Origin: Fulvivirga sediminis
Lineage (GTDB): Bacteria; Bacteroidota; Bacteroidia; Cytophagales; Cyclobacteriaceae
NCBI RefSeq assembly: GCF_016757215.1
Contig: NZ_JAESIY010000005.1
Coordinates: forward strand, 186,001 to 250,000
DNA length: 64,000 nucleotides
Direction of reading: 5' to 3'
The notes below the pieces were generated by a model. It saw only the letters and a program-made list of their open reading frames with translations, had not been told where the DNA came from and did not search any database. This document shows positions 8,463 through 17,194 of the stretch, piece by piece; within the stretch, counting starts at the first letter, position 1; the number at the start of each line of letters is the position of its first letter. Made by a program: the position numbers and the translations under genes.

Positions 8463-8990
8463 TTACCATTCGATTTTCTTATCTTTTTCTTTTAGAATTT
8501 GAGTTTTGAGCTCATTATTCAATCTATCAAGATACTCCTCACTTTGTCTTGTTATTTTCTTTAGCAAGGTTTTTCTTCCCTTAAACTCCTCCTCTATTAC
8601 GGGTTCCGTTTTTTCCTTTTCAAGCTCAAATTTGGCATATCTATTCCTAGTCATTGGGGTAAAATAAAAATCATATGCTATGTACCTGAATTTTTCATCC
8701 TTCACCTCTATATCAATGGTAAAATCAAGTACTCCGGCAGGGCTGCCCACTTTGCCTACTAAGCTATTTATAATCTTAATATCTACGCTTATCTGTATTT
8801 TATCACTTACTATTTTTAACGCGTTGCTGTCATATAAATTATAAACCGCCTCCTTGAGACTACTCTCCAGCACATACTTCTCAACCCCGGTGCAGGACAC
8901 CACCTTCTGATAGGTAATAGTATCTGTAGTACTACCATCAGCAGGTAAAAGTGTTAGAAAAGTGAGCAATATTACCGAAGTAAATGTCAT
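8463..8990 (-). CDS. Secreted protein, DUF4468-like
   Basis: The 175-residue protein has an N-terminal signal sequence (MTFTSVILLTFLTLLPADG). The mature part reads ITYQKVVSCTGVEKYVLESS, then a strand-rich core with VLDFTIDIEVKDEKFRYIAYDFYF. This pattern matches the DUF4468 (TBP-like fold) proteins that are common periplasmic or outer-membrane-associated proteins of Bacteroidota. Function is unknown. It lies 25 bp upstream of glnA and 10 bp downstream of the porin gene, suggesting cotranscription with them. Confidence 0.6.
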   Translation of the reverse strand: MTFTSVILLTFLTLLPADGSTTDTITYQKVVSCTGVEKYVLESSLKEAVYNLYDSNALKIVSDKIQISVDIKIINSLVGKVGSPAGVLDFTIDIEVKDEKFRYIAYDFYFTPMTRNRYAKFELEKEKTEPVIEEEFKGRKTLLKKITRQSEEYLDRLNNELKTQILKEKDKKIEW

Positions 8991-9000
8991 ATAATTTTAT

Positions 9001-10041
9001 TTAAAACGAATAAACAGCCGCAGCCACCAGTTGAAATGCTCCTCCTGTAAATTCATTATGTGAATCTATAAACACATCTTCAGAAGCAGTATCATACCTT
9101 AACTCAGGAATAAATTTAAGATTGCCAGAGCCAATATTAGCCGAAAAGGTAAATGCATCAACAGATATATCGTCTATAGCATCTCTCTGCACGAAATGTT
9201 CAAACCTGAGCCCTAAAGAAGTAACATCACTTATTTTTAACTGAGGATAAAGTGCCAGGCCATAAAACCCAGTATCTTCAGCGGTATTTAAAAGCTTAGG
9301 TTCTTCGTTAGCACCATAAGTAGCTGCATTTACACCCAGATAAAAATTATCTGTAAATTGAAGTCCTGCTGTAATATCAAACTCAGTTCCGCTTTGTTCC
9401 CCTGTAATTAAGTTAAAGTACAAGTCATATCCTGCGGAGGGACTATATGAAAGCTGCAGACCAATATCTTTACTGGAAGTCATATCAGTATATTCATTCC
9501 AGTCATTAAAAACCCCTACCATAAGACCGAATTTTTCTGATAACGCAAAATCAAATTTTAAACCTGCATTTTGAAATGGCCCACTGGTAAAAAGGTAAGA
9601 AGTAGAATAATTGAAGTTACCTGTTGGAGATATTACTTCATACCCTACAAAAGTGCCCATATATCCTCCGGAAACGGTCACCATATCACTGAGCTGATAG
9701 GCAACATATAGATTCTGAATATGAAAAGAATTATTATCAGCTCCTGAATTTGGAATAGACTGCGATTGTCCCCTCGGCCCAAATGATATATCTCCTACAA
9801 AAGAAGCCTTACCTACCTGCTGCGAGGCAATGAGGTTTACCATACCGATAGAGAATGAGTTCTGATCGGAGGCAAAACTAGTAGGTATGTTTGGGTTGCC
9901 AGAAAAGTCATACTTATAATAGGTATCAACAGATCCTGATATAGATAGAGGGGTTGCTTCCTCTATCTCATCATCCTGCGCTTTGAGTGTTGTACAAATC
10001 AAAAAAGTAGCCATTAATAGTAATAAATAATACTTTTTCAT
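9001..10041 (-). CDS. Outer-membrane beta-barrel porin (BBP2/OmpL-like)
   Basis: The 346-residue protein has a signal peptide ending in LKAQ, then SISGSVDTYYKYDFSGNPN, the characteristic opening of the beta-barrel porin-2 superfamily. It has alternating amphipathic strands throughout and a C-terminal aromatic (VAAAVYSF), as expected for BAM-inserted barrels. It lies between amtB (119-bp gap) and the DUF4468-like gene. The placement suggests it lets ammonium or small nitrogen compounds through the outer membrane; that role is inferred from position only. Confidence 0.8.
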   Translation of the reverse strand: MKKYYLLLLMATFLICTTLKAQDDEIEEATPLSISGSVDTYYKYDFSGNPNIPTSFASDQNSFSIGMVNLIASQQVGKASFVGDISFGPRGQSQSIPNSGADNNSFHIQNLYVAYQLSDMVTVSGGYMGTFVGYEVISPTGNFNYSTSYLFTSGPFQNAGLKFDFALSEKFGLMVGVFNDWNEYTDMTSSKDIGLQLSYSPSAGYDLYFNLITGEQSGTEFDITAGLQFTDNFYLGVNAATYGANEEPKLLNTAEDTGFYGLALYPQLKISDVTSLGLRFEHFVQRDAIDDISVDAFTFSANIGSGNLKFIPELRYDTASEDVFIDSHNEFTGGAFQLVAAAVYSF

Positions 10042-10160
10042 TTTACTTTGTGTTAAGGTTAATAGTTATGTTAGCTGTGAAGTCATATATCCCTGGAAGA
10101 TGGGTGAGAGCACTTCCAGGGTGACTTCAGTTAAATTTCAATTGATTCATTTAGAACTTC

Positions 10161-11549
10161 TTATTCATCATATATGATAGTATAGCCTCTGATTCCATGC
10201 TCGTGACTATCCATACCTTGTCTCTCATGCTCTGCTGACACTCTTATTCCTACTGTATATTTCAAAACAATGAATATTGCGAAGGCACTAATGAATGCTG
10301 TAGCTCCACATGCTGCCACACCTATTAGCTGAGATGAAAAACTTAATGCATTAGCTGCTTCTGCGGCAGTGCTTACTACATTACCAGCTGCATTTATAAA
10401 CTCGCCATTATCGTTTGTTATAGCTTTAAAACCGAAAATACCAACTGCAAGAGTGCCCCATACACCACAAGTCAGGTGAACCGACACTGCTCCTACCACG
10501 TCATCTAAATGAAATTTATCTAAAGCTACTGCTGATAGCACTACCAGTATTCCTGCAATAAAGCCTACCAACAAAGCATAGTTAGGAGAAATAACATCTG
10601 CGCCAGCTGTAATTCCTACCAATCCGGCAAGAATACCATTAAGTACCATACCTAAGTCTAGTCTGTTAAACATAAAAAGTGCGGTAAACATAGCACCTAA
10701 ACCACCTGTACAAGCAGCTAAAGAAGTGGTGACCAACACCAATGAAACGGCTTCTGGATCACCTGACAACACAGACCCTCCATTAAAACCAAACCAGCCT
10801 AACCATAATAAAAAGACGCCTATTACAGCCAAAGGAACACTTGACCCTGGCTTATCTACCACTTTACCATCCACATACTTCCCTATTCTAGGACCTAAGA
10901 CAATAATACCTGCCAAAGCACCCCATCCACCTACTGAATGAACCAAAGTAGAACCAGCAAAGTCATAAAAACCAAGCGCATCTAACCATCCTGTACCCCA
11001 TTTCCAACTTCCTACAATAGGGTAAACCAAGCCTACGAAAATAAGGGTGAATATAAGGTAAGCTGATAATTTGATTCTTTCTGCTACGGCTCCTGATACG
11101 ATGGTAGCAGCTGTAGCAGCAAACATGGCCTGAAAAAGAAAGTCAGTCCAACGGGTATAAGCACCACTTGTGTAAGCAAAAGTCTGATCTCCCTCATTCA
11201 TTTGAGGAAAGAAACCATCAAACCCGAAGAAAAAGCCAGGCTCGGCAGTTCGTGGGTACATCAAACTAAAGCCTATCAAATAAAATGTCACCAAGCCGAT
11301 GATTGGTGTTAATGTATTCTTAAAAAGGATGTTCACTGTATTTTTCGCCTGTCCGAAACCAGCCTCCACTGTAGCAAAGCCTAAGTGCATAATAAAGACC
11401 AGCGCCGTAGAAATCATCATCCAGACATTGTTGGCTGTAAATAGCCCTGTGTCAACAGCCACCTGCTGGATGGCCATCGCCTCATCCAGAATCATACTTC
11501 CGCCCACTTGAACCAAAGAAGATAATTCTGCATAAATCATATAAAGCAT
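10161..11549 (-). CDS. amtB: Ammonium transporter
   Basis: The 462-residue protein has about eleven membrane segments and the Amt signatures MHLGFATVEAGFGQAKN, LVHSVGGWGALAG and VHLTCGVWGTLAVG. The twin pore histidines are H204 and H358. It moves ammonium or ammonia across the inner membrane. A second ATG at 11495 (MILDEAMAIQQ) is a possible start. No glnB/glnK (PII) gene adjoins it, unlike many bacterial amtB loci; instead the porin and GSII genes follow downstream on the same strand. Confidence 0.95.
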   Translation of the reverse strand: MLYMIYAELSSLVQVGGSMILDEAMAIQQVAVDTGLFTANNVWMMISTALVFIMHLGFATVEAGFGQAKNTVNILFKNTLTPIIGLVTFYLIGFSLMYPRTAEPGFFFGFDGFFPQMNEGDQTFAYTSGAYTRWTDFLFQAMFAATAATIVSGAVAERIKLSAYLIFTLIFVGLVYPIVGSWKWGTGWLDALGFYDFAGSTLVHSVGGWGALAGIIVLGPRIGKYVDGKVVDKPGSSVPLAVIGVFLLWLGWFGFNGGSVLSGDPEAVSLVLVTTSLAACTGGLGAMFTALFMFNRLDLGMVLNGILAGLVGITAGADVISPNYALLVGFIAGILVVLSAVALDKFHLDDVVGAVSVHLTCGVWGTLAVGIFGFKAITNDNGEFINAAGNVVSTAAEAANALSFSSQLIGVAACGATAFISAFAIFIVLKYTVGIRVSAEHERQGMDSHEHGIRGYTIIYDE

Positions 11550-12094
11550 AATAAAGGAGTTAGTTTAAGATTGATTTGTTAATTATATTTTGACTTATAT
11601 ATCTATATCCAATTAAACATCGAAGAAAAGCTAATTCTTGTAATTTAGGAAATATTCAGGTATAAATTTTAACCCACTTTTAACTTAATAAGACAAAATA
11701 ACATAAATAAGAGGTAAATATTACACCAACAAAAGAACATTTATTATAAATAAATATACACTAGGGTATAAATACAGCCAACCATTATGAAAATGAAAAT
11801 TGCAATCGTTGCAATTTTTAAAAAGTGAAAATTTTACAATCACTAAGGCTTATGTGGAATATCTCATATTATTTCACTCATAAAGTAAAATTAAGTAGAG
11901 CCTTAAAAGCAGCCTTACAATGAAAGAGAAAGAAAACAATGACAATTCAGGCTTCTATATAAAAGGTTCTGCATCCGATTTCATTGAGCTTAAATGAGGA
12001 ATGGCAAATAGCTCAAAAACTACCATATCAAGCATCTGGCAACATTATTAATAAAGCTAAGCACCACTTAATATCTACACCTTAGATTAGCCAT
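11550..12094. other. Intergenic region upstream of amtB
   Basis: About 545 bases, AT-rich. It should contain the amtB promoter, but I see no clear -33/-7 pair and no sigma-54 GG-N10-GC box. The one ordered element is the palindrome at 11796-11818. Two very short ORFs near 11787 (13 codons) and 11920 (25 codons) have no supporting features. Confidence 0.5.
11796..11818. repeat. Perfect inverted repeat upstream of amtB
   Basis: AAAATTGCAA-TCG-TTGCAATTTT, two 10-base arms around a 3-base centre. It could be an operator for a dimeric regulator or an RNA hairpin. It lies about 250 bp upstream of amtB. No T-run follows beyond two bases. Confidence 0.5.
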
Positions 12095-12140
12095 AAAAAA
12101 GAGGCCCTCTCAAAATCACTGTTGAGAGGGCCTCTTTTTT
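12095..12140. terminator. Strong bidirectional terminator downstream of rseP
   Basis: A 13-bp perfect stem GAGGCCCTCTCAA (12101-12113) pairs with TTGAGAGGGCCTC (12122-12134) around an 8-base loop. Six A residues precede it and a T-run follows it, so it works in both directions. It ends the rseP-containing transcript on the minus strand. Confidence 0.92.
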
Positions 12141-12163
12141 ATTAGATTTTCAAGGAGGTATTA

Positions 12164-13516
12164 TCAACTACCTCCACCAAACAAATTTTGTATAAACTCT
12201 ATCTTAAATATATCATTAAAAATAATGAAGACCATAAGCATTAACAAGAATGCCATACCAACCTTCTGTGCATTTTCAAGGAATTTATCTGACGGCTTGC
12301 GTCCAGAGACCATTTCATAGGTAAGAAACATAACATGTCCACCATCAAGCGCTGGTATAGGCAATAAATTCATGAAAGCTAAAACCATAGACAGCAGACC
12401 CGTCATACTCCAAAATCGTTCCCAGATCCATTCACCTCCGTAAGCCTTGGCTATACCAATAGGACCAGAAAGGGATTTAGTTACAGAAAGATCTCCGCTA
12501 AACATTTTACCAAAGGCCTTAATTTGCAAAAACACTATTCCAAATGCCTTTTTTGTTCCTTTAGGAACAGACTCTCCAAATGAATATTCAATCTGATCAG
12601 TGTATAGATCAGCAGGATTAACAAACCCTACTCCAAGGATAGTATCATTTTTAAAGTCATGAGTAAAAGTTAGTACATCGCCTCCTCTTTTCACTTTGAA
12701 ATCTACACTATCTCCCTTGTAGCTTTTGATGTATTCTACGAGCGCTTTCTGATCTTCAAAAGGCTTCCCGTTTATTTCTACAATTCTATCTCCCTTCTCT
12801 ACACCTACTTTTTCTGCTATAGATCCTTCCTGAACTTTTTCAATTATAGTAGGCAAGTTAAAAGACACAAAATTACTCTGAGCCTCTTTACTGTTCATTT
12901 TATCTATGAAGTCACCAGGAATAGGCACATTTACCTTTTCTCCATCTCTTATCACAGTATAATAAGCACCTGACCCCATAAATGTGTTAGGATTAAGTAT
13001 TTCTGAAAAATCCTCGACTTCTTGTCCATTAATTTTGATAACCTTATCACCTGTTTTCAGACCTAGCTCCTGCCCAAGATCTAAAGCTACGATGCCTCCA
13101 TTTTCATTAATAGCATCATTTGAGATGAACATTTCACCATATATAAAGGTAAGGAAAATGAAAATTATAACACCGGTAATTACGTTTACTATAATTCCTC
13201 CCAGCATTACAATTAATCTTTGCCAAGCCGGCTTTGACCTAAACTCATATGGCTTAGGTGGTAATTTCATTGCTTCTTTATCCATGGATTCATCAATCAT
13301 ACCTGAGATTTTCACGAATCCACCTAAAGGAATAGCACTTAAGGCATACTCTGTCTCTCCATATTTAAAGCTGAATATTCTTGGAGGAAATCCAATTGAA
13401 AATTGCTCAACGCGCATTCCAAAGGCTTTCGCTGCTAAAAGGTGGCCCATTTCGTGCAGCCCAACCAAAATTGATAAGCTCAGAATAATCTGAGCTGCCA
13501 TAATTAATCCTTCCAT
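12164..13516 (-). CDS. rseP: RseP/S2P-type intramembrane zinc metalloprotease
   Basis: The 450-residue protein has the zinc motif HEMGH (H21, E22, H25) in its first membrane segment, two PDZ domains in the periplasmic part (about residues 140-200 and 215-290) and the C-terminal motif NLLPIPALDGGH, in which the aspartate completes the site. Site-2 proteases of this type cut membrane-bound anti-sigma factors or leftover signal peptides. It directly abuts dxr (13517), an arrangement seen in many bacteria where envelope and isoprenoid genes cluster. Confidence 0.95.
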   Translation of the reverse strand: MEGLIMAAQIILSLSILVGLHEMGHLLAAKAFGMRVEQFSIGFPPRIFSFKYGETEYALSAIPLGGFVKISGMIDESMDKEAMKLPPKPYEFRSKPAWQRLIVMLGGIIVNVITGVIIFIFLTFIYGEMFISNDAINENGGIVALDLGQELGLKTGDKVIKINGQEVEDFSEILNPNTFMGSGAYYTVIRDGEKVNVPIPGDFIDKMNSKEAQSNFVSFNLPTIIEKVQEGSIAEKVGVEKGDRIVEINGKPFEDQKALVEYIKSYKGDSVDFKVKRGGDVLTFTHDFKNDTILGVGFVNPADLYTDQIEYSFGESVPKGTKKAFGIVFLQIKAFGKMFSGDLSVTKSLSGPIGIAKAYGGEWIWERFWSMTGLLSMVLAFMNLLPIPALDGGHVMFLTYEMVSGRKPSDKFLENAQKVGMAFLLMLMVFIIFNDIFKIEFIQNLFGGGS

Positions 13517-14674
13517 TTATTTTATTAATTCTAGTGCTTTTATTCTTGTTTCTTTATCTGTATTTACATAATCCTCAAAAGAAGGACTACTAATAAACGA
13601 AATTTTCTCCATACATGTCTCCACAATGTCTGACATTTGTAGAAAACCAATATTATCTTTTAAAAATTCCTCTACTGCTATTTCATTGGCCGCATTGAGC
13701 ACGCAAGGTAAATTACCTCCTTTATTAATAGCTTCAAACGCTAAAGCTAGATTACGAAAAGTATCGGTATCGGGTTGCTCAAATGTTAATTGAGGGTATT
13801 GCATAAAATCAAACCTAGGGAAATCTGACTTGAGCCGCTCAGGGTAAGCTAATGCATACTGAATAGGCAACTTCATATCAGGAAGACCCATTTGGGCTTT
13901 AATAGAGCCGTCTTGAAACTGCACTAAAGAATGCACAATAGACTGCGGATGCACCACCACTTCTATTTGATCGATATTCACACCAAAAAGCCATTTGGCT
14001 TCAATCACTTCAAGGCCTTTATTCATTAAAGAAGCGGAATCAATAGTTACTTTGGCACCCATATCCCAATTAGGATGTTTCAACGCCTGTTTTTTAGTAA
14101 CATGAAGCAACTCCTCTCTAGTCTTCCCTCTAAAGGGACCACCAGAGGCAGTGAGAATTAGTTTTTCAATGGAATTATGAAAATCTCCTACCAGGCACTG
14201 AAAAATAGCAGAGTGTTCTGAATCAACGGGATAAATATTAACCCCTTTCTCCTGAGCCATTCTGGTGATCAGCTCACCCGCCACCACTAATGTTTCTTTA
14301 TTGGCTAAGGCTATACTTTTACCTGCTTCAATGGCTCTTATAGTAGGCTTCACTCCACTGTACCCCACCAAAGCGGTGAGCACCAAATCTATGGAGTCCA
14401 TATCTACAACAGCAGCCAGCGCATTTTCTCCTGCATACACTTTGATATCTTCAGGATCTAAAACCTCAAATACTGTTTTATAATGAGCATCATTAGCTAT
14501 TACCACAGCATTAGGTTTAAATTTTTTGGCTTGCTGTATTAGCAGTTCAAAATTATTTTGAGCGGTAAGTACCTCCACCTCAAATTTATCGGGGTTAGCC
14601 TCTATTACCTCCAGTGCCTGAGTTCCGATTGAACCTGTAGAGCCCAGAATGGCTATTTTTCTTTTTTCTGACAA
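13517..14674 (-). CDS. dxr: 1-deoxy-D-xylulose 5-phosphate reductoisomerase
   Basis: The 385-residue enzyme has the NADPH-binding GSTGSIGTQALEV (residues 10-22), ALANKETLV, the catalytic SEHSAIFQCL loop and ASGGPFRG. It converts DXP to MEP, the first committed step of the MEP isoprenoid pathway. The gene ends exactly where rseP begins (13517/13516) and starts 5 bp after the upstream secreted-protein gene, so all three are probably one transcript. Confidence 0.96.
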   Translation of the reverse strand: MSEKRKIAILGSTGSIGTQALEVIEANPDKFEVEVLTAQNNFELLIQQAKKFKPNAVVIANDAHYKTVFEVLDPEDIKVYAGENALAAVVDMDSIDLVLTALVGYSGVKPTIRAIEAGKSIALANKETLVVAGELITRMAQEKGVNIYPVDSEHSAIFQCLVGDFHNSIEKLILTASGGPFRGKTREELLHVTKKQALKHPNWDMGAKVTIDSASLMNKGLEVIEAKWLFGVNIDQIEVVVHPQSIVHSLVQFQDGSIKAQMGLPDMKLPIQYALAYPERLKSDFPRFDFMQYPQLTFEQPDTDTFRNLALAFEAINKGGNLPCVLNAANEIAVEEFLKDNIGFLQMSDIVETCMEKISFISSPSFEDYVNTDKETRIKALELIK

Positions 14675-14679
14675 AACTT

Positions 14680-15537
14680 TTATTTTACTAAAACATCTGA
14701 TTCCAAACCACTTCTAACCTGAAACAGCTCCACCCAGCCATGTTCTCTTTTCAAATCAGGATGGTGTTCGTTTATATATTCTTTGATTTGCTCTTCATAT
14801 CCAGGGAACAAATCGTAAGGCTTTCCTTTATATAAGGATTTAAATTTAAAGTCTCTTTTTCCTGTAACGGCATCCTTATGACTCTTCCTATTAAATTCTA
14901 TTATTCCTGAGTATTCCTTTAATTTATCCGGCTTTGTTGACTCTAGAATAGTCAAAGGCTCAGAGCCTTCACTAATTAAAAATATGTATTTCTTAATCTT
15001 CCAATTACTATCATGAATAATTGATCCCCCACTTTCTTGAGAAAAAGGATCCACCAGACTTTGGTAAATCAGGTTTTGAGTATTTATATTAATGATATTC
15101 TTCACACTAGGGTAAGTTTTATCATCATAATAAAACTCATATTTAGACAAAAGGGCACGACTTTTATCTTGCTCTAATACATGGTAAAACCCAAATCTAG
15201 CTCTACCGGTAAGCTCTTGACCTACTACTAAAGGTAATGAATAGAATTCCCATTTCTCATTTCCTTTATAATAGTGAAATTCAACAACTTTTTCAGAAGT
15301 AAAAGTGTAGAGTTCATCTCCTTTCTCTAAGGTAACTACATCAGTAACGTAATTATAGTTGAGCTTTCCTTTTACAACTTTTCCGTTGTCTAACTGCACG
15401 CTACCGTCAAACCATTCATCTTGTTCTTTAGAATAATGAATGCCCTTTATACCATCACTATCACCAATGGCTCCTGGCTGCCCCAGAACGGCGATGCTAC
15501 ACGTTAAAAACAACAATACTGATAAAAGAAGTCTCAT
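14680..15537 (-). CDS. Secreted protein of unknown function
   Basis: A 285-residue protein with a signal peptide ending near VLGQ. The mature part is mixed alpha/beta, with DGSVQLDNGKVVKGKLNYN near the N-terminus and several lysine/tyrosine-rich strands. I recognise no domain. It sits 5 bp upstream of dxr and 7 bp downstream of the GH3-family gene, all on the minus strand, which suggests one operon. Confidence 0.7.
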   Translation of the reverse strand: MRLLLSVLLFLTCSIAVLGQPGAIGDSDGIKGIHYSKEQDEWFDGSVQLDNGKVVKGKLNYNYVTDVVTLEKGDELYTFTSEKVVEFHYYKGNEKWEFYSLPLVVGQELTGRARFGFYHVLEQDKSRALLSKYEFYYDDKTYPSVKNIININTQNLIYQSLVDPFSQESGGSIIHDSNWKIKKYIFLISEGSEPLTILESTKPDKLKEYSGIIEFNRKSHKDAVTGKRDFKFKSLYKGKPYDLFPGYEEQIKEYINEHHPDLKREHGWVELFQVRSGLESDVLVK

Positions 15538-15544
15538 TGCAAGG

Positions 15545-17041
15545 TTATACTCTATAATTAATCAAAGCATCAGCGATCTTCCTATCATTAGATAAACGAG
15601 GTACTTTATTCTGACCTCCCAGCTTACCCTGCGATTTCATATAGTTAATAAAGGAATCTCTCTTAAGTTCTACCACCTCCAGGTTTCTCAGAATGTTACC
15701 TGAAAGCAGATCATCATAGTAAGTGTTTAATTTTTGAAGCTGTGAATTTAGTTCTTTTTCAAAGGCTTTCAAATCTGATGGCGCGTTTGAAAACTCAATA
15801 TACCATTCATGCAGTGGCAACCCCTCAGTCGGAGTTACTTGTGGAGCTACTGTAAACTCTACAATCTCAGCTTCAGGAAACTTCTCAAGCGTAAATTTCA
15901 TGGCCTTCTCCACTTCCTCGCCAATTACATGCTCTCCAAAAGCGGAAATAAAATGTTTAATTCTACCAGTAACCAATAGCCTGTGCGGGTATTTAGAAAC
16001 AAACTTCACTGTATCACCAAGGGAATAGCCCCATAAACCGGCGTTATTACTAAGCACCACGGCATAATTTACGCCTACCTCCACTTCATCTATGGTAAGC
16101 CTGGTAGGTTTTTCATTAAAAAACTCATCTGCAGGAACAAACTCGAAGAATATTCCTGAATTAGCCAACAGCAATAAACCTTCTTCTGTCTGGCTATCCT
16201 GATAAGCTATAAAACCTTCTGATGCCGGGTAAGTCTCTACAGAATCTACTCGCTTGCCAATACTTTCATATAATTTGGCCTTATAAGGCTCAAAATTCAC
16301 CCCTCCGTATACAAACAGCCCAAAGTTTGGAAATACATCTTTGATTTTCTTGCCTGTTCTTGCCTGTATTCTATCAAAATACATTTGCACCCACGGTGGG
16401 ATACCCGAGATAAGACTCATATCTTTATCTATAGTCTCATCTATGATCTTCTCCAGCTTCTCTTCCCAGTCTTCTATGCAATTGGTTTCGTAGCTCGGCA
16501 TCTGGTTAGTTCTTAAGTAGCCGGGCACATGGTGATTTACAATACCAGACAACCGACCGGTGTTAATACCTGCTTTCTTGGTCAGAATCGGGCTGCCTGA
16601 CAAGAAAATCAACTTACCATCCAAAAACTGTGACTTGCCTGTTTCATGCACATAGCTCAGCAAGGCATTTTTGGCACTATTAATATGATTAGGAATAGAA
16701 TCTTTAGTGATGGGAATGTATTTGGTCCCCGAAGTAGTGCCAGATGTTTTAGCAAAATATTCAGGCTTTCCTGGCCATAAGATATCACTATTACCTTCTA
16801 CCACCTGCTTTACGTAAGGAGATAGTTGTTCGTAGTCCCTGATCGGAACGTGCTCCTGAAAATCTTTAAAATTTTTTATATCGGCAAAGCCATGATCCTT
16901 ACCAAATTTAGTGGCAGCTGCCCTTCTGATAAGTTCATCAAAAACCTTTTTCTGATACTCTCCCGGCCTGGCAGACCACTTCTTCTGTTGCCTTACCACA
17001 TAAGAAGCCAACGGCTTGCTTAAAGTTGATCGTATTCCCAT
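15545..17041 (-). CDS. GH3-family acyl-adenylate-forming enzyme
   Basis: Starting at the ATG at 17041 the protein is 498 residues. It has the ATP-binding SGTTSGTKYIPIT stretch, PPWVQMYFDRI, YPASEGFIAYQ and LGDTVKF, matching the GH3 auxin-responsive family of ANL-type enzymes that join carboxylic acids to amino acids by adenylation. In plants these conjugate hormones; bacterial homologues are common in Bacteroidota but their substrates are unknown. An in-frame ATG at 17143 would add 34 hydrophobic residues that do not belong to the family; MGIRSTLSKPLASYV is the expected start. Confidence 0.88.
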   Translation of the reverse strand: MGIRSTLSKPLASYVVRQQKKWSARPGEYQKKVFDELIRRAAATKFGKDHGFADIKNFKDFQEHVPIRDYEQLSPYVKQVVEGNSDILWPGKPEYFAKTSGTTSGTKYIPITKDSIPNHINSAKNALLSYVHETGKSQFLDGKLIFLSGSPILTKKAGINTGRLSGIVNHHVPGYLRTNQMPSYETNCIEDWEEKLEKIIDETIDKDMSLISGIPPWVQMYFDRIQARTGKKIKDVFPNFGLFVYGGVNFEPYKAKLYESIGKRVDSVETYPASEGFIAYQDSQTEEGLLLLANSGIFFEFVPADEFFNEKPTRLTIDEVEVGVNYAVVLSNNAGLWGYSLGDTVKFVSKYPHRLLVTGRIKHFISAFGEHVIGEEVEKAMKFTLEKFPEAEIVEFTVAPQVTPTEGLPLHEWYIEFSNAPSDLKAFEKELNSQLQKLNTYYDDLLSGNILRNLEVVELKRDSFINYMKSQGKLGGQNKVPRLSNDRKIADALINYRV

Positions 17042-17194
17042 GGGCACAAAGATAAATAACTCTTGCTCATAGCAGGTGCTAAAAAGCAAAAGGTGTTTAA
17101 CAAATATTAACTGAATAATATAAAACTTGCGCAAAAATGTCACGTTCTTTATAACTGCACAATTTTTGATAACTAAACTGCAAAAATTAGAAAT

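Noticed and set aside
11787-12000. Two tiny ORFs upstream of amtB (13 and 25 codons)
   Set aside because: No hydrophobic leader, no lipobox, no amino-acid run and no neighbouring terminator that would suggest a leader peptide.
12984-13493. 169-codon plus-strand ORF across rseP
   Set aside because: Antisense shadow of rseP; its codons mirror the conserved RseP frame, and it has no family features of its own.
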